Of a stretch of 42,817 nucleotides of DNA, positions 1 through 8,561 are shown in pieces (within the stretch, counting starts at the first letter, position 1; each line of letters begins with the position of its first letter). Under the pieces are notes generated by a model. The model searched no databases, was not told the DNA's origin, and was given only the letters and a program-made list of their open reading frames with translations. Both the position numbers and the translations under genes were made by a program. This DNA comes from Candidatus Saccharimonadota bacterium (GTDB taxonomy: Bacteria; Patescibacteriota; Saccharimonadia; Saccharimonadales; Saccharimonadaceae), in assembly GCA_017511965.1 (NCBI GenBank), contig JAFWHT010000020.1:1-42817 (forward strand), in the 5' to 3' direction.

Positions 1-1278
1 TCAGTCACTGATGACTTCCAAGGTTCTTCCTTTAAATCTACCTACAGAGCCTATGTCTCTCCTACTCAACCTGCTGGTAGTTATGTAGGGAGAGTGAGAT
101 ATACTATGGTGCATCCAAGTAGTGCTATTCCTAATCAACCAATGACTACTGAAGCAGGTAAAATTGGTTATTATCCTAATGCTAATGGTTTTGTTGTAGA
201 CACTATGGGAGACCAAGAATATACTGGTTATACCAGCACAGTGGGTAACTTAGTTACTCCACTCACTCCAGGTGGAGAAGCCACCCTCTGGGCTTCTAAC
301 TTCAAACGCCCAGGATATGGCTTTGTAGGCTGGTCTGATACTTATGACTATGTTGCTAATGTAGGCAGTGCTACTAACCCTAATGCTAAAATCTATGGAC
401 CAAACGAAACCATCACTACACCATCTAATCTAAACGAAGAAGGTTTATCACTCTACGCCGTCTGGGTTGAATCAGCTGGTACTATTCAAAACTGGAGTTG
501 TCCAAACAACACTACTATGCCAATCGGAACAGTTACAGCTCTAACTGACCTAAGAGACAATAATACCTATGCCGTAGCAAAACTAAAAGACGGCAAGTGT
601 TGGATGATTGAGAACTTAAGGCTTGGTGGGAATAATCCAATTACTCTTACCCCAAACGATTCTGATGTGTATAGCAATTTTACGCTTAACTCTTCTGTAG
701 AACCAATTCTTGCAAATTGGTGTATTACGCTAGATGCCATTTGCACTAATCAATCTCTACTCAACGCAGACAATTCACTCAATCCAGTGTCTATCACAAC
801 AACTCCAGATGCTCCTATACTTAGCTATGGCAATTATTATAACTGGTATTCTGCTACGGCGGGGACTGGTACATATAGTGCCGCCACCAATAACACCCAA
901 GTATCCAGCTCAGTCTGCCCAAAAGGATGGAAGCTACCAGCAGGTGGCAAAGGTGCTAATGTTAATACTAATGATTACAGAAAAATGTCGGTCGCAGTAA
1001 CCGGTATGGAGCCAGGAAGCAACTCTGAATATAACGGCGACATGGGTATTAAGGCAATAAGCATTTTAAGGTCATATCCTAATAATTTCGTTTTCAGTGG
1101 CATGATCGAAGTAGTTCCCGCAGAGCAACGTCGTAGTGCGACCGGCCACTACTGGACATCTACTGTTTATTCTTTAGAACGTGCTGCATATCTTTTCGAT
1201 TATAATTATGTATTAGTCCGTCCATCCAATGCAGCAGATAAATTTATGGGGTTTACTATCCGTTGTCTCGCTAACTGA
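1..1278 (+). CDS. FISUMP-domain surface protein, 5' end outside window
   Basis: The frame is open to the left edge, so the N-terminus is missing. Reading from base 1, the protein first shows the end of a beta-sandwich domain (YVSPTQPAGSYVGRVRYTMV) that is also present in the complete FISUMP protein at 9136-10764. Next comes an InlB/Flg_new-type repeat with the landmarks RPGYGFVGWSD and LYAVW, and then a FISUMP domain with LRDNNTYAVAKLKDGKCWM, SVCPKGWKLP, YWTSTVYS and a final IRCLAN. FISUMP and InlB-repeat proteins are normally exported and displayed on the cell surface; the specific function is unknown. It ends in TGA and is followed at once by a 165-nt hairpin and an antisense-regulated mini-ORF, the same order as beside the FISUMP gene at the right end of the window. 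Confidence 0.85.
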   Translation, partial: SVTDDFQGSSFKSTYRAYVSPTQPAGSYVGRVRYTMVHPSSAIPNQPMTTEAGKIGYYPNANGFVVDTMGDQEYTGYTSTVGNLVTPLTPGGEATLWASNFKRPGYGFVGWSDTYDYVANVGSATNPNAKIYGPNETITTPSNLNEEGLSLYAVWVESAGTIQNWSCPNNTTMPIGTVTALTDLRDNNTYAVAKLKDGKCWMIENLRLGGNNPITLTPNDSDVYSNFTLNSSVEPILANWCITLDAICTNQSLLNADNSLNPVSITTTPDAPILSYGNYYNWYSATAGTGTYSAATNNTQVSSSVCPKGWKLPAGGKGANVNTNDYRKMSVAVTGMEPGSNSEYNGDMGIKAISILRSYPNNFVFSGMIEVVPAEQRRSATGHYWTSTVYSLERAAYLFDYNYVLVRPSNAADKFMGFTIRCLAN

Positions 1279-1283
1279 TTGGA

Positions 1284-1448
1284 AGAATCTTAAACTCTAA
1301 TTTTCCGAAACATTAAAAATTACCCGATAAAAATTATAATTCTACAGACCGAGCACGGAACTGGTAATTCCGGCGGAGGTCTGCCTAGAATTATAATTTT
1401 TATCCAGGCGTAATTTTTAGTTGAGAAAAATTAGATGTTTAAGATTCT
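1284..1448. repeat. Long imperfect palindrome P1
   Basis: The two arms of about 68 nt pair over AGAATCTTAAAC (1284 onward), TCTAATTTT, AAAAATTAC, the 19-nt stretch GATAAAAATTATAATTCTA and CAGACC, broken by small bulges. The tip holds a minor hairpin (CGGAA-TTCCG). It begins 6 nt after the stop codon of the upstream FISUMP gene. It is too long for an ordinary terminator and has no T-run directly after the stem. It belongs with the other long palindromes listed here (12883, 28794, 33846, 34253, 35469, 41008) by form, not by sequence. Confidence 0.8.
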
Positions 1449-1517
1449 ATCTAACCAGCCGAAGCCGTCGCAAAAAGCAACTAAACACCAATTACCCCCA
1501 CTTCTCCCGGATTCTAT

Positions 1518-1525
1518 GCTACAAT
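1518..1525 (+). promoter_or_regulatory. Extended -10 for the mini-ORF mRNA
   Basis: TGCTACAAT (TGn plus TACAAT) lies here with no recognisable -35 element. A start near 1532 would make the mRNA begin in the ATGGGGTTGAC segment that can pair with the 3' flank at 1690-1700. This is inferred from the motif only. Confidence 0.45.
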
Positions 1526-1580
1526 AATCCTATGGGGTTGACACTTAAAAATTAATGCACGGTAAGGAGAAAGGAGGGTT

Positions 1581-1652
1581 ATGGAAGTTGAAGTAGAAAA
1601 CATAAAAGTTGCTATAAAACTAAAATTTGCTCCTCGTAAGAAGAGCAAATAA
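1581..1652 (+). CDS. 23-aa basic amphipathic mini-protein (type I toxin-like)
   Basis: ATG is preceded by a very strong ribosome binding site (AAGGAGAAAGGAGGG). The product starts MEVEVENIKVAIKLK and ends in a basic tail APRKKSK; alternating residues suggest an amphipathic strand. The last codons form a hairpin TTTGCTC/GAGCAAA (1626-1632 with 1643-1649), which on the minus strand is the intrinsic terminator of a short antisense RNA. The segments ATGGGGTTGAC (1532-1542) and GTCAACCCCAT (1690-1700) are perfectly complementary, so the two ends of the transcript could pair, as in Hok- or AapA-type toxin mRNAs. The layout repeats at 40818-40930. Function is inferred from architecture; a leader peptide or chance ORF is not excluded. 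Confidence 0.55.
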   Translation: MEVEVENIKVAIKLKFAPRKKSK

Positions 1653-1659
1653 CTAACCT
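1616..1659 (-). ncRNA. Candidate antisense RNA to the 23-aa ORF
   Basis: A minus-strand promoter TTGACT-17 nt-TAGAAT (1694-1689 and 1671-1666) predicts a start near 1659. About 10 nt into the transcript begins the stem TTTGCTC...GAGCAAA, followed on the minus strand by TTTTAGTTTT, a good intrinsic terminator. The RNA would be about 44 nt and fully complementary to the 3' third of the mini-ORF and its stop codon. The homologous arrangement at 40818 has the same TTTTTAGTTTT tail. Confidence 0.55.
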
Positions 1660-1665
1660 AAACTA

Positions 1666-1694
1666 ATTCTACCGCACACTAATCATAAAGTCAA
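1666..1694 (-). promoter_or_regulatory. Sigma70-type promoter of the antisense RNA
   Basis: On the minus strand the -35 is TTGACT (1694-1689) and the -10 is TAGAAT (1671-1666), with an ideal 17-nt spacer. The -35 is part of the GGGGTTGAC repeat that can pair with the 5' end of the sense transcript. Confidence 0.6.
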
Positions 1695-1723
1695 CCCCAT
1701 TTTTATAAACTTAGGAAAAATAT

Positions 1724-2950
1724 ATGAAGTTTTTATTACTCGGCTTCGGCAAAGAAGGCAAATCTACCGAAAAATATCTAAAAACTCATTTCGAAAATCC
1801 CGAAATTGATATTTTAGAAAACTTTAACCCCACCGAAATTAAACATAACGATTATTCACGCTATGATATAATTTTTCGCTCTCCCTCTGTTCCACCTCTA
1901 AATCTAAAAAACGAATCAAGTATTACAGAATACTTTTTTGAGCATTGTCCTTGCGAAATTATCGGTGTTACTGCCACCAAAGGCAAAGGCACTACCTGTT
2001 CATTTATAGAATCCATCTTAAAAGCCGAACACGAAAATGTCTACCTAATTGGCAATATCGGCACTCCCGCTCTCGATGTCCTCGACAAACTAAAAGCTAC
2101 CGACGTTGTTGTCTATGAATTATCCAGTTTTCAACTTTGGAATCTCCAAAAATCCCCAAAAATTGCCGTGCTTGGCACACTCGAGCCAGACCACCTAAAC
2201 GTCCATAAAGATTACGATGATTACATAAGCGCCAAGGCAAACATCACCAAATTCCAAACCAAACACGATTATCTAATTTACTACAAAGACAACCCCGAAA
2301 CAACAAAAATCGCAAATACCACCATCGCCCAAAAAATCCCTTATCCTTTTGAAGTCTCCGACGAAATTAAAAATGCTATCAACCTCCCCGGTAAACACAA
2401 CTTGAATAACGCCCTCGCCGCTATTTCCGCCGTCTCCGCCTATAAAAATATATCACCAGATGAATATCTCAAAACTCACCAGGCCGAGATTATAAATGGT
2501 CTAAAAAGCTTTAAAGGTCTCCCACATCGGCTCGAATTCGTTCAAGAGATAAACGGCGTCAAATACTACGACGATAATTTCAGTACCAATCCTTCTTCAA
2601 CTCGCGTCGCCGTAAACGCTTTTCCAAATAACGATATTTCCATCATTATCGGTGGTCGCGACAAAACCAACTACAAAGACCTCGACGAAATCTACGAAAT
2701 TTTAAAATCCCCAAATATCAAACATATTATCTTAATCGGCGAATCTGGCCATGAACTCGCCAAAAGATATAAAGACAGCCGTTTCACTCTTTCCGAATCA
2801 CTAGAAGAAGCTATCGAGTCAGCCAAAAACTCAGCCAAACCCGGCGACATCATCCTAATGTCTCCCGCCGCCGCTTCCTTTGATATGTTCGAAAACGTCT
2901 ACGATCGTGGCAAACAATTCAAAAATTTAGTCTATTCTCTAACTCAGTAA
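1724..2950 (+). CDS. murD: UDP-N-acetylmuramoylalanine--D-glutamate ligase MurD
   Basis: MurD adds D-glutamate to UDP-MurNAc-L-Ala in cytoplasmic peptidoglycan precursor synthesis. The 408-aa protein has the Mur ligase ATP loop at residues 81-91 (GVTATKGKGTT; the usual form is GxTGTNGKTT), the YELSSFQL motif of the central domain, and the C-terminal ligase motifs DDNFSTNP, IIGGRDKTNY and LMSPAAASFDMF...RGKQF, which separate MurD from MurC/E/F. The length is slightly below the usual 430-450. It starts downstream of the mini-ORF locus with a weak purine-rich ribosome site (TAGGAAAAA). Its 3' end overlaps the convergent M16 peptidase gene by 32 nt. Confidence 0.93.
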   Translation: MKFLLLGFGKEGKSTEKYLKTHFENPEIDILENFNPTEIKHNDYSRYDIIFRSPSVPPLNLKNESSITEYFFEHCPCEIIGVTATKGKGTTCSFIESILKAEHENVYLIGNIGTPALDVLDKLKATDVVVYELSSFQLWNLQKSPKIAVLGTLEPDHLNVHKDYDDYISAKANITKFQTKHDYLIYYKDNPETTKIANTTIAQKIPYPFEVSDEIKNAINLPGKHNLNNALAAISAVSAYKNISPDEYLKTHQAEIINGLKSFKGLPHRLEFVQEINGVKYYDDNFSTNPSSTRVAVNAFPNNDISIIIGGRDKTNYKDLDEIYEILKSPNIKHIILIGESGHELAKRYKDSRFTLSESLEEAIESAKNSAKPGDIILMSPAAASFDMFENVYDRGKQFKNLVYSLTQ

Positions 2951-4190
2951 TAAATGCTTTATCTGTCGACGAAACCGCAGCAAAGCCTCGGATTCCTGTC
3001 CCTGCAAATTCGCGCGCTAGCTCAATCATCTTAGATTTATCAATTCCCTGAATCAAGTTTGGCATATTGTCATATTTTTCTACCGTCTCATTCGTAAAAT
3101 ACCCATCGGCATAATAATCCGCAATTTGCCCAACCGTCTGCGCCCCCATTTGAAATCTACCAAGCGCGTAAGATTTTGCCGATTCAAAATCTGCGTCCGC
3201 CACTTCACCATTCAAAACCTTCGTCAGCTCAACTTGAATCAGGTCAAACAACGCCTCTGCATTTTCGATATTTACTTCTCCATCAAAATCCCAATAGGTA
3301 TTTGTTGCGTTCGAGGCCACCGACGAGCCCATCCCATACACCAAGCCACGTTTTCTTGCCGTCCCAAAAATTCGCGAAGAAGTTGTGCCATTTAAGATAT
3401 GATTCAAACAATTCATCGCAAAAATCTCATTTGGTTCTAAGTGTCGTGGCGTCACCAAAGAAAACCCAAAAGTAATGTTTGACGCATCTTTTCGCCGAAT
3501 CGACACGGCCTCACCCGTCGACAAATCCGTAAACGGAAAATCAAACTTCTCCCCCTCTTTCAAATCCCAATTTTCTAGCATTCGCTTTAGTTTTTTGCGT
3601 CGCCCCTTTAGCCTCCCCGCCACAATAAACAACATATTTTTCGCCGTATGTGTTCGTCGATAATGCTCACGAATGTCTTTCAGCTCGATATTCGAAATTG
3701 TTTTTAATCTCTCACCGAGGTCTAATACATCCTCCCCCACTGCTTGCTGTACTCTAGGCCACAGCACTCGATAATAATCATTCATATATCCAGTTAATTC
3801 CGAACGCACGTTTGCCTTTTCGCTTTTCAACTCTTCCTCGTTAAATCTTGGCGAGCAAATCGACACTCTCTGTAAATCCATAATTCTTTCCCATTCAAAA
3901 TCTGCGCATTCCGTCTCGTAACAAACCGAAATATCCGAAGTCCAAGCGTTATGATAGGCTCCGTTTTTCGTAAACTCCGCCTCAAAAGCCTGCTCGCTAT
4001 GAAATTTTGCATTCGCCCCAAACGCCAAATGCTCAACTAAATGTGGAATCTCATACACTTCTTTTCTTTTTGCATAAAGCATCCCCGCTCTAAACTGCAC
4101 CCGTGTCGCCATCACGCTTGCGCCCGGAATATCTATAAAAAGCCCCCTCGCTCCATTTCTTAGCTCTACTATCTCAACTGAATGTCTCAT
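2919..4190 (-). CDS. M16-family zinc metallopeptidase (insulinase/pitrilysin type)
   Basis: The 423-aa protein carries the inverted zinc motif HxxEH as HLVEH at residues 50-54, and a downstream acidic region (ELKSEKANVRSE) in the position of the third zinc ligand. The second half looks like the inactive M16_C domain. M16 enzymes degrade or process peptides; the substrate here is unknown, and only one M16 gene is present although many bacteria carry pairs. There is no evident signal peptide, so a cytoplasmic location is likely. Its ATG overlaps the secA stop (TAATG), which suggests translational coupling to secA. Confidence 0.88.
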   Translation of the reverse strand: MRHSVEIVELRNGARGLFIDIPGASVMATRVQFRAGMLYAKRKEVYEIPHLVEHLAFGANAKFHSEQAFEAEFTKNGAYHNAWTSDISVCYETECADFEWERIMDLQRVSICSPRFNEEELKSEKANVRSELTGYMNDYYRVLWPRVQQAVGEDVLDLGERLKTISNIELKDIREHYRRTHTAKNMLFIVAGRLKGRRKKLKRMLENWDLKEGEKFDFPFTDLSTGEAVSIRRKDASNITFGFSLVTPRHLEPNEIFAMNCLNHILNGTTSSRIFGTARKRGLVYGMGSSVASNATNTYWDFDGEVNIENAEALFDLIQVELTKVLNGEVADADFESAKSYALGRFQMGAQTVGQIADYYADGYFTNETVEKYDNMPNLIQGIDKSKMIELAREFAGTGIRGFAAVSSTDKAFITELENRLNF

Positions 4191-6862
4191 TAACGTTTCT
4201 TTTTTGACCTTTTCTTACGCTTAGAATTCTTTTTTGCAGTCGGTTTATTTGTTTTTTTCACCCCCGCACCAGAAGTCTTTTTCTTAAATTCAGCATCTAG
4301 ATTTTTATCCCCTGCCGATACTTCGTTTACGCCCTTACTTACTTGCCCCTCTGCCATCTTGGTAAGCTCTGATTCGTATTCTTCGCCATCCATCACTTCG
4401 TCAGCCGCCGCCTCTGAAGGCGTAATCGTAAGGAGTATCTTCAAAACTTCTTCGCGCAAATTCCTCTGCAATCCATCAAACAGCTTTTGTGATTCCGAAC
4501 GATATTCAACCAACGGATCTCTTTGCCCAACCGAACGCCAGTGTATCCCCTCGCGTAAATGTTGCATATTCTCAAGGTGTTGCATCCATAATGTATCCAG
4601 TACCTTCAAATAAACTTCTCGCTCAACTTTTCGCATCGTCTCCACCCCAAACTCATCTTCTTTCTTCTTGTAAGCTTCTTCTACTGCTTCAAGCGCTAAT
4701 TTATAGCGATCTTTTTCTTTTCTCTTAATCCCAATCTCATGAATTAAATCCGTGTCAAAATCAAACACCGCCTTAAATTCTGCTTCAAAATTTTTATTTA
4801 CTCGCGACGAAAATTCTGTCAAACTTTTAACTTCGTCTCGCATTAGCCTCTGAATCTCTGGATAAATCTCTTCCCCGTCTAAAATCTTTCGTCGCATCGC
4901 ATAAACAACTTTTCGATGGCGATTAATTACGTTGTCATACTGAACGACGTTTTTCCTAGAATCAAAGTTAAATCCTTCGATTCGTTTCTGAGCCGACTCC
5001 AACGTTTTTGAAATCGCTCGTGTCTGAATCGGTGTATCCTCGTCAACCCCAAGCCGTGTCATCAGCATCTTTACCCTATCACCTTGGAAAATTCGCATCA
5101 AATCGTCTTCGCACGAAACAAAGAACTGCGTTGTACCCGGATCGCCCTGCCGTCCACCTCGGCCTCTAAGCTGGTTATCAACTCTACGGGCATCGTGCCG
5201 TTCCGAGCCAATTACCACGAGACCACCAAGTTCGCGCACACCATCACCAAGTTTAATATCCGTACCACGCCCCGCCATGTTTGTAGCTAGCGTAATCGCC
5301 CCTCGCTCACCCGCCTTCTCGATAATCGCCGCCTCGCGCTCGTTATTTTTTGCGTTCAAAATCTCATACGGCAACTTATACGAATCAAGATACCTAGCAA
5401 TTTCTTCGTTATTCGCAATCGAACCAGAGCCTACCAACACCGGCTGACCTTTTTCGTGGTATTTTTTAATCTCCTCTGCAATCGCTTTTAGTTTCCCCGC
5501 CTTCGTCTTATAAATCAAATCATCCTTATCAACCCTAATAATCGGCTTGTTTGGTGGAATCTGAATTACATCCAGAGCATAAATTTGCTGAAATTCTTCC
5601 GCTTCTGTAAATGCCGTACCGGTCATCCCTGATAATTTCTTATACAATCTAAAGAAATTCTGGAATGAAATCGTTGCTAGCGTCATTGATTCTTCTTTTA
5701 CGGCAACCCCCTCTTTTGCTTCAATTGCTTGATGCAACCCCTCGTTATAGCGTCGCCCCTGCATCAAACGCCCGGTATGCTCATCAACAATAATCACTTC
5801 ACCAGAGTTTGTTACAACATAATCTTTGTCACGCTTAAAGATAATCTCTGCCCGAATCGCTTGTTCAAGATGATACACTAGGCGCGTATTTTTTGTTGAA
5901 TATAAATTATCCACTCCTAAAATCTTCTGCACCTTTTCAATGCCCTCATCTGTCAAAGTTACCGAGCGTCGTTTTTCATCAAAAATATAATCCTCCGGTG
6001 TCAACCTGCTTGCCACCTTAGCAAATTGATAGTATGCTTCCGGATTGTCTGCCGCCGGCGCCGAAATTATAAGTGGCGTTCTTGCCTCATCAATCAAAAT
6101 CGAGTCAACCTCATCGACAATCGCAAAGTTTAGCTCTCTCTGCCTTAAAAGCGCCACTTCGCTCGTCATATTATCACGCAAATAATCAAACCCAAACTCA
6201 TTATTCGTCCCATAAGTAATGTCGGCATTATAAGCTTCTTTTCTAGTTGCTGGCTTTAAATGTCGAAATCTTGCGTCTGCATGGTCTTCGTTCTCGTACT
6301 CGGCATCATATACAAACGATGCATTGTTAATGATTACACCAACAGACAAACCCAAAAAATCATAAATCGGACCATTCCAACCCGCGTCACGTTGCGCTAA
6401 ATAATCGTTCACCGTCACCACGTGCACTCCACGCCCCGTCAAACCATTCAAATATGCCGGAAGCATCGCAACCAAAGTCTTACCTTCACCGGTTTTCATT
6501 TCTGCAACTGCACCTTCATGCAAAACCATACCACCGATCAATTGCACATCATATGGCCGTAGTCCCAAAATTCGTCTCGAAGCCTCCCGCGCTACCGCAA
6601 AAACCTCCGGCAAAATCTCATTTAAAATTTTTGCCTCATCATTCGCCTTCTTAATTTTCTTCCGAAACACCTCTGTCTGCGCTGACAGTTCTTCGTCATC
6701 CATCGCCTCGTATTTAGATTCTAACTTATTAATCTCTTGCGCTCGCTTCCACAACCTCTTTAAAATTCGCTTCTGCGCATCTCCAAAAACTCCCTGCAAA
6801 AACTTCGTTAGCGCGGTCTTATCGGCCAACTTATCAGTCGGTTTCTTTTCTTTTTTCGCCAT
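4190..6862 (-). CDS. secA: Preprotein translocase ATPase SecA
   Basis: SecA is the motor that drives unfolded exported proteins through SecYEG; the FISUMP and cutinase-VWA proteins in this window are likely clients. The 890-aa protein has Walker A MKTGEGKT (residues 122-129), the NBD1 motif FAIVDEVDSILIDEARTPL, the preprotein cross-linking region, and the NBD2 stretch TNMAGRGTDIKLG with QLRGRGGRQGDPG. The usual C-terminal SEC-C zinc motif is absent; the protein ends in a lysine/arginine-rich tail (about the last 25 residues), which may bind lipid or nucleic acid. It follows hpf, a neighbour pair common in bacteria. Confidence 0.97.
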   Translation of the reverse strand: MAKKEKKPTDKLADKTALTKFLQGVFGDAQKRILKRLWKRAQEINKLESKYEAMDDEELSAQTEVFRKKIKKANDEAKILNEILPEVFAVAREASRRILGLRPYDVQLIGGMVLHEGAVAEMKTGEGKTLVAMLPAYLNGLTGRGVHVVTVNDYLAQRDAGWNGPIYDFLGLSVGVIINNASFVYDAEYENEDHADARFRHLKPATRKEAYNADITYGTNNEFGFDYLRDNMTSEVALLRQRELNFAIVDEVDSILIDEARTPLIISAPAADNPEAYYQFAKVASRLTPEDYIFDEKRRSVTLTDEGIEKVQKILGVDNLYSTKNTRLVYHLEQAIRAEIIFKRDKDYVVTNSGEVIIVDEHTGRLMQGRRYNEGLHQAIEAKEGVAVKEESMTLATISFQNFFRLYKKLSGMTGTAFTEAEEFQQIYALDVIQIPPNKPIIRVDKDDLIYKTKAGKLKAIAEEIKKYHEKGQPVLVGSGSIANNEEIARYLDSYKLPYEILNAKNNEREAAIIEKAGERGAITLATNMAGRGTDIKLGDGVRELGGLVVIGSERHDARRVDNQLRGRGGRQGDPGTTQFFVSCEDDLMRIFQGDRVKMLMTRLGVDEDTPIQTRAISKTLESAQKRIEGFNFDSRKNVVQYDNVINRHRKVVYAMRRKILDGEEIYPEIQRLMRDEVKSLTEFSSRVNKNFEAEFKAVFDFDTDLIHEIGIKRKEKDRYKLALEAVEEAYKKKEDEFGVETMRKVEREVYLKVLDTLWMQHLENMQHLREGIHWRSVGQRDPLVEYRSESQKLFDGLQRNLREEVLKILLTITPSEAAADEVMDGEEYESELTKMAEGQVSKGVNEVSAGDKNLDAEFKKKTSGAGVKKTNKPTAKKNSKRKKRSKKKR

Positions 6863-6900
6863 ATGCCTCCAGACTAATTAACTCCCCCCATTTTACCACA

Positions 6901-7263
6901 TTATTTTCTTCTGATAAAGAGCTTTTTTAGGCTTCGTTTTTGCCGATGTGGTTGCACTTCAAGTTTATAGCGCCGAATTTGTCCGGTCAATTTTGCCTCA
7001 ACCAAATCCACTCCTGCAAAAACATTCGAACATTCATCCTTTGCCGCCAAAACCTTCCCGCCCGGAATTTCCATCGCTACCGATAATTCATATTTTTCAC
7101 CTTTACTCTTTCCGATTGTCGTCACAATCACCTTTAAGACCACATCCTTCTTAAATCCCCTCGGCAAATACTTATCCAGCTTTCCCAATCGCTTTTCAAC
7201 ATATTTTCTAAGCGGTTCCTCAACCTTATAATCTTTACCATTTACTTCAATTTTTTCAATCAT
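6901..7263 (-). CDS. hpf: Ribosome hibernation-promoting factor (HPF/RaiA family), short form
   Basis: The 120-aa protein starts MIEKIEVNGKDYKVEEPLRK and has the beta-alpha-beta-beta-beta-alpha pattern of the HPF/YfiA fold, including YVEKRLGKLDKY and a second helix containing DLVEAKLTGQIRRYK, then a basic tail ending in RRK. Short HPF proteins bind the 30S decoding centre and silence ribosomes when growth slows. The dimerising C-terminal domain of long HPF is absent. It has a good ribosome site (AAGGAGGAG) inside the end of serS and lies between serS and secA in one run of genes. Confidence 0.87.
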   Translation of the reverse strand: MIEKIEVNGKDYKVEEPLRKYVEKRLGKLDKYLPRGFKKDVVLKVIVTTIGKSKGEKYELSVAMEIPGGKVLAAKDECSNVFAGVDLVEAKLTGQIRRYKLEVQPHRQKRSLKKLFIRRK

Positions 7264-7264
7264 T

Positions 7265-8509
7265 TTAAATCTCCTCCTTATTATTTAAATATGATCTCAA
7301 TACTTCGGGGACCTTCATTTTCCCACCCGCTTTTGCATAATTTTCAATTAACACCACCAAAGCTCGCGCCAAAGGAATCGCTGTTCCGTTCAAAGTATGC
7401 ACAAATTCTATACTGCCATCCTTTCGGCGCACTCGCGCATTAACAGCTCGCGCTTGAAAATCGGTACAGTTCGAACAAGAAGTAATTTCTTGGTATTTTT
7501 GATTAACCAAAGACCAGTATTCCATATCATATTTTTTCGCCGCTGGCGCCCCAAGATCCCCAGCCGCAACATTAATAATACGGTAAGGAATCCCCAACCC
7601 TTGCCAAATTTCTTCTTCTATCTCTAGTATTTTTTCATGAATTTCTTGGCTTTGCTCTGGCAAACAAAATACATACATCTCTAATTTATTAAATTGGTGT
7701 ACTCTAAATAATCCACGCGTATATTTACCATACGTCCCTGCTTCTTTCCTAAAACATGCCGAATATCCTGCATATAATAAGGGTAATTTCTCCTCATCCA
7801 AAATCTCGTCCATATGATAGCCAGTAAGAGGCATCTCTGCTGTCGCTATAAGTGCCAAGTCTTCCCCTTCCACAAAATACTCATCCGATTGCTCGCTTGT
7901 ACGTGGATTAAACCCACATCCTTCCAAAACTCGTGACGACACCAAATCTGGCACCGTCATAAAAGTAAATCCGTGTTCTAAAACTTTTTTTAGTCCATAC
8001 TGTAAAAGCGCATTTTCAAGAAGTGCCAACTCATTTTTAAGATAATAAAACTTCGCTCCTGCAACCTTCGCGCCTCGCTCAAAATCAACCCAATCGCGAC
8101 TCACGGCGTAATCTAAATGGTCTACCCCTTCAGCTTTCTTCTCGCCCCAACTTTTTACCTCGGTACTACATTCTTCTCCCCCTAGTGGCACATCCTCAAA
8201 TATGATATTTGGTACCAATTTCAGCTTTTCTAAAAGTTTATTCTCAACCTCATCTAGGCCAATCTCGAGCGTCGCAATTTCTTCTTTTACCTTTTTTCCT
8301 TCTTCAATCAAACTCGCTTCCGGCTTGCCACCTTTCATTTTTGTCGCAATTTCATTTCGTCTTCGTCTTAATTCTTCTACTTGCGCCAACATACTTTTGC
8401 GTTGGTCGTCTAACTCCAAAATCTCTTTGATATTTATTTTATAACCCTTTTCTTTCGCCGATTTTTCAACCAACTCCAGATTTTCCCGGATAAACTTCAC
8501 ATCTAGCAT
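7265..8509 (-). CDS. serS: Seryl-tRNA synthetase
   Basis: SerRS charges tRNA-Ser (and the tRNA-Sec of species that have it). The 414-aa protein starts MLDVKFIRENLELVEKSA, has the long N-terminal coiled-coil arm (residues about 30-105), the class II motif 2 region with FRKEAGTYGKYTRGLFRVHQF, the conserved SSCSNC-like segment TSCSNCTDFQARA, and motif 3 LNGTAIPLARALVVLIENY. Length matches the family. It heads the serS-hpf-secA-M16 run; the next gene starts 1 nt after its stop. Confidence 0.96.
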   Translation of the reverse strand: MLDVKFIRENLELVEKSAKEKGYKINIKEILELDDQRKSMLAQVEELRRRRNEIATKMKGGKPEASLIEEGKKVKEEIATLEIGLDEVENKLLEKLKLVPNIIFEDVPLGGEECSTEVKSWGEKKAEGVDHLDYAVSRDWVDFERGAKVAGAKFYYLKNELALLENALLQYGLKKVLEHGFTFMTVPDLVSSRVLEGCGFNPRTSEQSDEYFVEGEDLALIATAEMPLTGYHMDEILDEEKLPLLYAGYSACFRKEAGTYGKYTRGLFRVHQFNKLEMYVFCLPEQSQEIHEKILEIEEEIWQGLGIPYRIINVAAGDLGAPAAKKYDMEYWSLVNQKYQEITSCSNCTDFQARAVNARVRRKDGSIEFVHTLNGTAIPLARALVVLIENYAKAGGKMKVPEVLRSYLNNKEEI

Positions 8510-8561
8510 ACTTCCATTATATCACGTTTAATCTACATTAATTTATAATTATTATCGCATC

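Noticed and set aside
1284-1448. Integron attC site
   Set aside because: The long imperfect hairpin recalls attC, but the RYYYAAC/GTTRRRY ends are missing and there are no gene cassettes or integrase.
1534-1698. tmRNA candidate (paired ends GGGG...CCCC around a small ORF)
   Set aside because: Only about 170 nt, with no tRNA-like T-arm, no Ala acceptor end and no tag-like ORF; an mRNA with an antisense RNA fits better.
2919-2950. The 32-nt convergent overlaps (murD/M16 and dsbA/rarA) as a meaningful shared length
   Set aside because: The sequences are unrelated and other convergent overlaps here are 4, 11 and 63 nt; equal length looks like coincidence in a compact genome.
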